Positions 1 through 5,965 of a stretch of 14,908 bases of DNA are shown piece by piece. The DNA is from Clostridiales bacterium (lineage in GTDB: Bacteria > Bacillota_A > Clostridia > Saccharofermentanales > Saccharofermentanaceae): positions 1 to 14,908 of the forward strand of contig JAFYJX010000033.1 of assembly GCA_017537905.1 (NCBI GenBank). Reading direction: 5' to 3'. A program made the position numbers and the translations under genes. Position 1 is the first letter of the stretch. Each line of letters begins with the position of its first letter. The notes beneath the pieces were generated by a model, which made no database searches, was not told the DNA's origin, and was given only the letters and a program-made list of their open reading frames with translations.

Positions 1-94
1 GCTGCTGCTTCTTGGCACATCCGCAGGGCAGGAGCGCTGCGCCTAACATTACAAGTACTGCAAAAGAAGCAATTGCTTTCCTTAAGTTCTTCAT
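1..94 (-). CDS. potD: Spermidine/putrescine-binding lipoprotein PotD, N-terminal fragment
   Basis: Only the first 31 codons are in the window; the gene continues past the left edge. The visible peptide is a lipoprotein signal: basic start (MKNLRKA), a hydrophobic core of about 15 residues, then a cysteine pair (LPCGCAKK) with Cys-26 the likely lipidated residue. A proline at -3 makes this lipobox non-canonical. An AAAGGAGAG Shine-Dalgarno sits about 8 bases before the ATG at 94. The gene follows potC by 60 bases with no terminator between them. That is the usual place of potD, the extracytoplasmic substrate-binding protein of the PotABC importer. The assignment rests on operon position plus the signal peptide; no binding-domain residues are visible. 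Confidence 0.8.
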   Translation of the reverse strand, partial: MKNLRKAIASFAVLVMLGAALLPCGCAKKQQ

Positions 95-154
95 TTCTTT
101 ACTCTCCTTTTTATTCTCAATTAAATATTTTTACCCGAATTTGAAATGCTTATT

Positions 155-958
155 TTACGCCTTTTTCGCGCCCTTTGCCTTCTTGAATGAAGACAGGTTG
201 GACAGAACCATTAAGATCAGGACGGCGCCGAACATCAATGTCGTGAGCGCGTTCATCTTAGGGTTAACGCCGAGCTTTGCCATGGAGTAGATCATCATGG
301 GCAGTGTCTGGATCGAGCTGTCTACGTTAAAGTTGCTGATGAGGTAGTCATCGATCGAAAGAGTGAATGTGAGAAGCGCCGAAGATAGGATGCCCGGCAT
401 GATCTCAGGGATTATTACCAGTCTTAACGTCTGGAATCTTGTCGCGCCAAGGTCCATCGCAGCTTCGGTAAGGCTCTTGTCGAGCTGCCTGATCTTGGGG
501 CTGATCGACAGAATAGCGAAAGGAACACAGAGCGCGATGTGTGACATGATGAGCGTGAACTCACTCTTCTGAACACCAAGGAACGAGAACAGGAGCATGA
601 ATGAGATACCGGTAACGAGGTCCGGCATGACATTCGGAACGTATGTCATCGTCATGGCGAGGTTCTGAAGCTTCTTGTTAAGGTAAGCAAGACCGAGCGA
701 ACTTAAAACGCCGAATGCCGTTGATGCTACTGCTGCGATAGATGCGACTTTGAGTGTCTCGATCAATGACTCCAAGATGCCGCTTCCGTCAGATCCTTTG
801 AACAGACTCTTATAGTTGTTAAGCGTGAATCCGCCCCAGATAAAGGACTTGGGGATAGCGTTAAATGAGTAGATGATAAGCACTGCAATAGGAAGGTAGA
901 TAAATACCAGCAGGAGTGCGAGGTAGATATCGGGAACGAGTCTTTTTGCCAATCTCAT
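155..958 (-). CDS. potC: Spermidine/putrescine ABC transporter permease PotC
   Basis: An inner-membrane permease of 267 aa, the normal PotC length (E. coli about 264 aa). About six hydrophobic segments are visible, near residues 10-32, 68-92, 102-126, 134-156, 184-206 and 237-255. The EAA loop that docks on the ATPase lies at 165-190 (EAAMDLGAT, then IPEIMPGI). The stretch after it (LSIDDYLIS, TLPMMIYSM, GVNPKMNALTT) matches the PotC-specific pattern SxDDxx...LPxxIYSMxxxGVxPxxNAL. The start ATG overlaps the potB stop by four bases (ATGA), and GGAGGT lies 8 bases upstream inside potB, which indicates translational coupling. It should pair with PotB to form the channel. Confidence 0.95.
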   Translation of the reverse strand: MRLAKRLVPDIYLALLLVFIYLPIAVLIIYSFNAIPKSFIWGGFTLNNYKSLFKGSDGSGILESLIETLKVASIAAVASTAFGVLSSLGLAYLNKKLQNLAMTMTYVPNVMPDLVTGISFMLLFSFLGVQKSEFTLIMSHIALCVPFAILSISPKIRQLDKSLTEAAMDLGATRFQTLRLVIIPEIMPGILSSALLTFTLSIDDYLISNFNVDSSIQTLPMMIYSMAKLGVNPKMNALTTLMFGAVLILMVLSNLSSFKKAKGAKKA

Positions 959-2391
959 AATGCCATACCTCCGCTTCCGGCTTCTTTATCCTGTCCTCTT
1001 AAGATACCCATCGTGATGAGAACGAAGATCAGGAGGAGGAGCGATAAAACGTTGCCTGCCTGATTGTAGGTCGTGCTCTCGTTTAAGATGAAGTTCTGAA
1101 CAGTGTTGCCGATCGTTGTTTTCGAGCCCTCGTTAAGGATATCGGGGATCATGTAGAACGTAAGTGACGGCATGAATACCATCTGGATTCCTGAGATGAC
1201 GCCCGGTAAGGACAGAGGGAAAATTACCTTCGTAAATGTCTGGAACTTGGTCGCGCCGAGGTCGTATGCTGCCTCCGACAAACTGTCGTCGAGCTTGACC
1301 AGTACCGAATACAGAGGCAGGATCATGAACGGCAGGAAGTCGTTTGTCATGACGAGCTTCGTTATGATGTCCGCCAACATCTCGTTCTTAAGGAACAAGA
1401 CGGGTGCGTCGATCATGCCCCACTGCTGCATCAATGTGTTGAGAACGCCTGTCTCGCTGAAGAATGCACGCCATGCGTAAGTTCTGAGCATCGTGTTCAT
1501 CCACATGGGAAGGACGAAGAGCATCAGGAGCCTCGAGCCGCTCTGGCGCTTGAGCTTGGATCTTCTGGCGAGAATGTAGCTCGCGGGATATCCGAGGATA
1601 AGACATCCGATCGTCGTCCAGACTGCGTAGTCCAAGCTTCTGAGGAAGATCGAGAAATATTCCTGCAAAGTGACGTCAGCGCCGTAGAATCTTGTTGTTA
1701 CGGTCTTGTTCTGGAACAGGACTGCAAAGCCTGCCGTGGTGAACTCATATCCGCCGCCTGCTGCCTTCTTGAAGAAAGCGCGGAAGAGGATGAGGATCAA
1801 AGGCAGTATGGTAAAGATCACGATCCATACAAGGTAAGGATAAGCGAAGATCTTGTAATTCATCTTAAGATTCAGTGCACCGTAAAGGCATGCGGCAACA
1901 CCGATACCCAGTACGATGACCATGAGGTTTCCTGCAAAAGACTGTGCAACATAAAGCCTCTGGGGCGTTAAGTTGTTTTCGTTGATCATCTGCTCGGAGA
2001 CCATCTTGGATAACGTAATGACATGTGCAATGCCGCGTCCAACGAAAAGTGTGAGAACGCTTAAGTATCCGATCTTTCTCTTCTTGCTGGAGTTGTAATA
2101 GAAAGGATAAGAAAGCGCGAGCGTGAGAGCTGCAACAGCAAGGACGATCGTGATGACAAATGCCCATGCCGCGAACTCCTGGAAATTAAGGTTTACGGAA
2201 CCGCTTCTGATCCTGGTGAAGACCCTGGGGTTCAAGAGCAGCGTGAAAAGTGAGTATGTGCGGAATGGCACATACTGAACGAATAACTCGAACATCGGTA
2301 TGAAGATACTGACGAAGGAGTAAAGTGCCGCGAATATCATGACGAATGCATGAACCGGCATTACCTTTAATCTGGCTTTGAGTTCAGTCAT
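955..2391 (-). CDS. potB: Spermidine/putrescine permease PotB with extra N-terminal membrane domain
   Basis: Residues from about 183 to 478 form an ordinary PotB: first helix at 183-205 (YPYLVWIVIFTILPL), periplasmic loop, core helices, and an EAA loop at 372-399 (LSEAAYDLGATKFQTF, then FPLSLPGVISG). Residues 1-182 are additional. They hold about four hydrophobic segments, near 11-35, 73-95, 107-128 and 151-172, so the protein is 478 aa where PotB is usually about 275-300 aa. The reading frame is open throughout, and the ATG shares a base with the potA stop (TAATG), so the long form looks real. GGAGGT lies 15 bases before the ATG, rather far, so initiation probably relies on coupling to potA. 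The function of the extra domain is unknown. Confidence 0.93.
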   Translation of the reverse strand: MTELKARLKVMPVHAFVMIFAALYSFVSIFIPMFELFVQYVPFRTYSLFTLLLNPRVFTRIRSGSVNLNFQEFAAWAFVITIVLAVAALTLALSYPFYYNSSKKRKIGYLSVLTLFVGRGIAHVITLSKMVSEQMINENNLTPQRLYVAQSFAGNLMVIVLGIGVAACLYGALNLKMNYKIFAYPYLVWIVIFTILPLILILFRAFFKKAAGGGYEFTTAGFAVLFQNKTVTTRFYGADVTLQEYFSIFLRSLDYAVWTTIGCLILGYPASYILARRSKLKRQSGSRLLMLFVLPMWMNTMLRTYAWRAFFSETGVLNTLMQQWGMIDAPVLFLKNEMLADIITKLVMTNDFLPFMILPLYSVLVKLDDSLSEAAYDLGATKFQTFTKVIFPLSLPGVISGIQMVFMPSLTFYMIPDILNEGSKTTIGNTVQNFILNESTTYNQAGNVLSLLLLIFVLITMGILRGQDKEAGSGGMAL

Positions 2392-3650
2392 TATTCTGCT
2401 GTCTCAACCTCCGCTTTTTCCTCTTCTTCTTCAGTAGGCTTAACGTCAGCATCTTCGACTACGTTCTCGCCGATGCTGTTAGCCTTTGCCTCTTTTGCTT
2501 CCTTGCTCTCTTCCTGGTCAGGATGCTTGATTCCGAAGCTGCCGAAATCAGGTGAGAGTTCGGATCTTCTCATTATCTGGATATCGTCAGGATCTACATA
2601 AAGACCTACCCTGCTTCCGACCTTGAACGGATCGACGTTCTGGACGAGCCACTCGATACCGTCATCTGACGTTACGATCATCTCGTAGTGAACGCCCTTG
2701 AAAATAAGCGATTCAACTACACCGTTGATCCTGCCTTCAGCTTCTTCCGCAACATAGAAGTCCTCAGGTCTGATTACCACGTCAACGAGGTTTGCGATGC
2801 CTTCAGTGAACTCGGGGAAAAGCGGGTCAACGCACGCGAATGTGATACCACTCGAGAGCGTGACCTCATTGTCCTTCTTCATTGTTCCGGCTACGATATT
2901 TGACTCGCCGATAAAGTCTGCAACATAAGCATTCTTGGGTTCGTTATAAATATCTATCGGTGTGCCGATCTGCTGGATGACGCCGTCCTTCATGACGATT
3001 ATCGTGTCAGACATCGTCAGGGCCTCTTCCTGGTCGTGGGTTACGTAAACGAATGTGATGCCTAATTCTCTCTGCATCTCCTTAAGCTCGATCTGCATCT
3101 CTTTTCTCATTTTGAGGTCCAGAGCGCCGAGAGGCTCGTCGAGAAGAAGGATTTTCGGGCGGTTTACGATAGCTCTTGCGATCGCGACTCTCTGCATCTG
3201 GCCGCCTGAGAGCTGGTCGATATATCTCTCGCCGTAATCGGCAAGGCCCACTGTGGCAAGAGCCTTGTTGACTCTTTCCTTGATCTCCTGCTTGTTAACC
3301 TTCTTGATCTTCAGGCCGAATGCGACGTTGTCGAAAACGTTGAGATGCGGGAAGAGAGCATATCTCTGGAAAACAGTGTTGATGTTGCGCTTATTGGCAG
3401 GAACGCTCTTTAAGTCCTTGCCTTCGAAATTAACGATGCCGGAATCTGCTGTCTCAAAACCCGCAATGATCCTCAGGGTCGTAGACTTGCCGCATCCTGA
3501 AGGTCCCAAGAGTGTAATGAACTCGTTGTTCCTGATGTAGAAAGTAATATTTTTAAGTACCTTTGTACCGTCAAAGCTCTTGCAAAGGTCTTTGATCTCA
3601 ATGATGTGCTCACTGCCTGTGCTGTCTTCAAGAATCTGGTTGTATGCCAT
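2391..3650 (-). CDS. potA: Spermidine/putrescine ABC transporter ATPase PotA
   Basis: The cytoplasmic ATPase that powers polyamine import through PotBC. All nucleotide-binding motifs are present: Walker [10 protein letters not shown] at residues 49-57, Q-loop FQRYALFP at 94-101, signature LSGGQMQR at 147-154, Walker B ILLLDEP at 167-173, D-loop GALD and the H-loop histidine at 205 (VTHDQEEA). A TOBE-type regulatory domain follows, about 285-360 ([10 protein letters not shown], then [12 protein letters not shown]). At 419 aa it is longer than typical PotA (about 360-380 aa) because of an acidic Glu/Lys-rich tail from about 375. The Shine-Dalgarno is AGAGGTGA about 7 bases before the ATG. It starts 37 bases after the regulator gene and shares that transcript. 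Confidence 0.95.
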   Translation of the reverse strand: MAYNQILEDSTGSEHIIEIKDLCKSFDGTKVLKNITFYIRNNEFITLLGPSGCGKSTTLRIIAGFETADSGIVNFEGKDLKSVPANKRNINTVFQRYALFPHLNVFDNVAFGLKIKKVNKQEIKERVNKALATVGLADYGERYIDQLSGGQMQRVAIARAIVNRPKILLLDEPLGALDLKMRKEMQIELKEMQRELGITFVYVTHDQEEALTMSDTIIVMKDGVIQQIGTPIDIYNEPKNAYVADFIGESNIVAGTMKKDNEVTLSSGITFACVDPLFPEFTEGIANLVDVVIRPEDFYVAEEAEGRINGVVESLIFKGVHYEMIVTSDDGIEWLVQNVDPFKVGSRVGLYVDPDDIQIMRRSELSPDFGSFGIKHPDQEESKEAKEAKANSIGENVVEDADVKPTEEEEEKAEVETAE

Positions 3651-3687
3651 TTATCGTTCACCTCTCAAAAGTAATAAGTCTTGTTTA

Positions 3688-4227
3688 TCAGAAACTCGGC
3701 GGTGCTGAGATCCATATGGCCTTAGCCTGCTTGTTCGTAGTGTTCTCGAGATAGTGGGGCTTGTCGCAGGCGACGTAAAAACTCTCGCCCTTCTTAGCCT
3801 GATATTTCTCATTATCTATAACTATGGTGATGACACCCTCTGTTACATAGCCGAACTCTTCGCCCTCGTGCGGGTTGTCGGGATACGTGGATCCGCCGGG
3901 TTCGATGGTAACGAGGATGGGCTCCATCTCATTTTTCTGTGCATTGGGAATGAGCCAGCAGATCTCGTTTTTGAGATCCGTATCCTTCTTGACCGAGTAA
4001 TCGTCCTTGCCGTAGACAACCCTCTTATTCGATTCTTCCTTGAAGAAGTGCGCGAAATCAGTACCGAGGACGTTTAAGATGTCCTCCAGAGTTGCCATTG
4101 ACGGGGATGTCTTGTCGCTTTCCAAAAGTGATATGAAACCCTTGGAAAGTTCGCATCTGTCACCCAGTTCTTCCTGGGTAAGACCTTTTTTAAGTCTGAG
4201 GTTTTTGATCTTTGATCCGATTTCCAT
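3688..4227 (-). CDS. XRE-family regulator with C-terminal cupin domain (PuuR/PotR-like)
   Basis: A 179-aa two-domain transcription factor. Residues 5-60 form an XRE helix-turn-helix (IKNLRLKKGLTQEELGDRC, then SKGFISLLESDKTSPSMATL). Residues about 100-176 form a small cupin barrel with motif 1 around NPHEGEEFGYVTEG (118-131) and motif 2 around GESFYVACDKPHYLEN (147-162), where effector or metal would bind. This architecture commonly precedes pot operons in Firmicutes and is related to PuuR, the putrescine-responsive repressor. The likely role is polyamine-dependent control of the pot operon it heads, with autoregulation. The start at 4227 is chosen because the HTH begins almost at once; the ribosome site (ACAGGCAAG) is weak. 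That it senses polyamine is an inference from context. Confidence 0.9.
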   Translation of the reverse strand: MEIGSKIKNLRLKKGLTQEELGDRCELSKGFISLLESDKTSPSMATLEDILNVLGTDFAHFFKEESNKRVVYGKDDYSVKKDTDLKNEICWLIPNAQKNEMEPILVTIEPGGSTYPDNPHEGEEFGYVTEGVITIVIDNEKYQAKKGESFYVACDKPHYLENTTNKQAKAIWISAPPSF

Positions 4228-4241
4228 AATCTTGCCTGTTC

Positions 4242-4256
4242 TAAACTTTTGGTTTA
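4242..4256. promoter_or_regulatory. Inverted repeat in regulator leader, candidate operator
   Basis: TAAAC-TTTTG-GTTTA is a perfect 5-bp inverted repeat with a 5-bp spacer, between the predicted transcription start (about 4275) and the regulator ATG. The position suits an autoregulatory operator for the XRE protein, but arms this short could arise by chance. Confidence 0.4.
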
Positions 4257-4281
4257 CTACTACTTAACTCCAACGTGTGCG

Positions 4282-4310
4282 ATTATACTCCCTGCTAAAC
4301 TCGCTGTAAA
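4282..4310 (-). promoter_or_regulatory. Sigma-A type promoter for regulator-potABCD operon
   Basis: On the minus strand, -35 TTTACA (4310-4305), a 17-bp spacer, and -10 TATAAT (4287-4282). The -10 is a perfect consensus and the -35 matches at five of six positions. It implies a start near 4275 and a leader of about 48 bases before the regulator ATG. No other promoter is evident between the regulator and potA, so the whole pot operon probably depends on it. Confidence 0.85.
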
Positions 4311-4342
4311 GTATTTCTAAACAAAAAGCCGGTATTTTCGAG

Positions 4343-4368
4343 ATATTTTTTCAATGTGGGAAAAATAT
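4343..4368. repeat. AT-rich palindrome between divergent promoters
   Basis: Arms ATATTTTTTC and GGAAAAATAT with a 6-base loop (AATGTG); the outer eight pairs are perfect and one inner pair is G-T. It lies upstream of both divergent promoters and could be a regulator site. It is not placed to act as a terminator for any gene seen here. Confidence 0.5.
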
Positions 4369-4392
4369 TGTGCGAAGTGTTCGAAAATGTCC

Positions 4393-4411
4393 GCGAAAAT
4401 TAGTATTTCGC
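4393..4411. repeat. Short palindrome upstream of the coiled-coil gene promoter
   Basis: GCGAAA and TTTCGC flank a 7-base centre (ATTAGTA), ending 13 bases before the -35 box of the plus-strand promoter. It is a candidate binding site for an activator or repressor of the plus-strand gene; no regulator can be named. Confidence 0.4.
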
Positions 4412-4424
4412 TATTCAAAGTGTC

Positions 4425-4452
4425 TTGAAAAATGGAATATGCCAAGTATAAT
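4425..4452 (+). promoter_or_regulatory. Sigma-A type promoter for the coiled-coil protein gene
   Basis: TTGAAA (4425-4430), a 16-bp spacer and a perfect TATAAT (4447-4452). The predicted start near 4459 leaves a leader of about 55 bases. The leader contains two copies of TTAACAAAA set 11 bp apart (4470-4478 and 4481-4489) and an AGGGGG ribosome site at 4501-4506. Confidence 0.8.
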
Positions 4453-4513
4453 AAATTTAGTAACGATAATTAACAAAATTTTAACAAAAGCTTGACATTC
4501 AGGGGGCAAAGGG

Positions 4514-5887
4514 ATGGCAAACATTTTGGGTAACGTTTTTAAAGGCAAAGACGGCATCAACGGCGGCCTTGCTGCGCAGGGCGCGGGACAGGGTTCTTCT
4601 GTAAGACCTGCTAATCCGAACGTCGTTAATCTCCAGTCGTCAGGACGTCCGGGCGGACAGACCACCCACGCAACGTCCAATTCCACCGCTGCACAGCTCG
4701 CAAGAGAGCGTGCTGAAGCTGCCAAGGCTCAGATCGAGATGCGTAAGGCCGCAGAGGCTGCACGTAAGGAAGAGAAGCTCAGAGAAGGCAGCAACGGATT
4801 CGATTCATCTGATAAGAAAGACATCACTCCCGTCGGATTGAAGCCGCCGATCAAGCGTCCGAAGTCCGCTTCTGTAAATCACGCTCAGTATATTGCCGAA
4901 CAGCAGGAAGAAGAGGCAGCAGCTGCTGCTTCAACTGAGGGCGAACCTATCAAGCGTCAGCCCCAGCCCGGCAGAAGTGCAGCCCAGTCTGCACTGGCTC
5001 TTGCCCAGTCTGTTGCATTAAGAGCACAGAACGAAGAGCGCCGCGCGAGCTCCAAGGCTAAGGCTGCTGCAGCTAAGGTCGTTGAGGCAAGGAGCGCAGT
5101 TACATCCGCAGAAGAAGCTCTCATCGCTGCAAAGAAGCAGGAAGAGAAGTCCATAAGCAACGAAGCTATCGCTAAGGAAGCTACTCTTGAAGCAGTTAAG
5201 CGCGCAGAAGAAGCACGTGCTGCAGCTAACAAGGCTGAAGAACTCGCTAAGGCTGCCATCGCTAAGGCTGAAGAGGAAGAGAAGGCTGCAGCCGCTCTCA
5301 CCGCTGAAGAAGCTAAGCTTACAGAGCGCAGGAAGACCGACGAGAAGGCAAGGATCGAAGCAGAGAAGGTCGAACAGGAGACCAAGGCTGCCGTTATCAC
5401 AGCTACTCAGGAAGAGGAAGCCGCTTCACAGGAATATGAGGCAGCTAAGCTCGCACTCGAGAAGGCTCAGAACGATCTCGATTTCGCAAATCAGATGAAG
5501 GCCGAAGAAGATGCACGCGCTGCAGCTGAGAAAGCTGAGAAGGAAGCCCGTGCAGCTGCAGAGAAGGCTATCGAAGAAGCACGTATCGCAGCACAGAAGG
5601 CTGAAGAAGCAAGACAGGCAGCTCTCCTCGCTGAGCAGAAGGCTAAGGCCGCTGCCGCTAAGGCTGAGGAAGAAGCACGTATCGCTGCCGCTAAGGCAGA
5701 AGAGATCGCTAAGCTCAGGGCAGCAAAGCTCCCTGCACAGGATACTCCCAAGGATGAGACAGTTGCTGAAGCTCCCAAGGCTGAGCCTGCAACAGTTACA
5801 CCTGCAAGACCTGCTGCAACAGCTCCTACAGGAAGACCGGGTTCTTCAACACCTGTAACAAGACCTGCTGCCAAGATCGCTGAGTGA
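4514..5887 (+). CDS. Ala/Lys/Glu-rich coiled-coil protein of unknown function
   Basis: A 457-aa protein that I do not recognise. It has no signal peptide or membrane segment, so it is probably cytoplasmic. The order is a Gly/Asn-rich head (1-55), a short charged helix (59-91), a Pro/Lys linker (100-155), a long uninterrupted charged helical region (about 155-406), and a Pro/Thr/Ala tail (407-457). Within the helix, residues 229-261 and 335-399 repeat every 11 residues (pattern RAAAEKAEKEA), a hendecad rather than heptad periodicity. The composition recalls TolA domain II and LEA or synuclein-like amphipathic helices, which is low-complexity likeness only. AGGGGG lies 7 bases before the ATG. 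The gene is monocistronic, with its own promoter and terminator, divergent from the pot regulator. A cytoskeletal, scaffolding or membrane-surface role is conjecture. Confidence 0.85.
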   Translation: MANILGNVFKGKDGINGGLAAQGAGQGSSVRPANPNVVNLQSSGRPGGQTTHATSNSTAAQLARERAEAAKAQIEMRKAAEAARKEEKLREGSNGFDSSDKKDITPVGLKPPIKRPKSASVNHAQYIAEQQEEEAAAAASTEGEPIKRQPQPGRSAAQSALALAQSVALRAQNEERRASSKAKAAAAKVVEARSAVTSAEEALIAAKKQEEKSISNEAIAKEATLEAVKRAEEARAAANKAEELAKAAIAKAEEEEKAAAALTAEEAKLTERRKTDEKARIEAEKVEQETKAAVITATQEEEAASQEYEAAKLALEKAQNDLDFANQMKAEEDARAAAEKAEKEARAAAEKAIEEARIAAQKAEEARQAALLAEQKAKAAAAKAEEEARIAAAKAEEIAKLRAAKLPAQDTPKDETVAEAPKAEPATVTPARPAATAPTGRPGSSTPVTRPAAKIAE

Positions 5888-5915
5888 TCAGGGGTAAGAC
5901 CAAAGAACAATAATA

Positions 5916-5939
5916 AAGGCTGACCAAACGGTCAGCCTT
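5916..5939. terminator. Bidirectional intrinsic terminator
   Basis: A perfect 10-bp stem, AAGGCTGACC / GGTCAGCCTT, with an AAAC loop. It is preceded by A-rich sequence (AATAATA) and followed by ATTTATTT, so it can terminate on either strand. It sits between the convergent ends of the coiled-coil gene (stop 5887) and the first lipoprotein gene (stop 5966). Confidence 0.9.
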
Positions 5940-5965
5940 ATTTATTTGGGAAATCTAAATGGCTT

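Noticed and set aside
4491..4497. TTGACA just before the coiled-coil gene as a -35 box
   Set aside because: A matching -10 would fall inside the coding start region. TTGAAA-N16-TATAAT at 4425-4452 is a better promoter.
4957..5910. Long open frames on the minus strand and in other plus frames inside the coiled-coil gene (for example 4957-5400, 5491-5910 and 5187-5498)
   Set aside because: They are by-products of repetitive GCN/AAG/GAA codons in the Ala/Lys/Glu-rich gene, give Ser/Ala- or Arg/Leu-rich nonsense, and lack ribosome sites.
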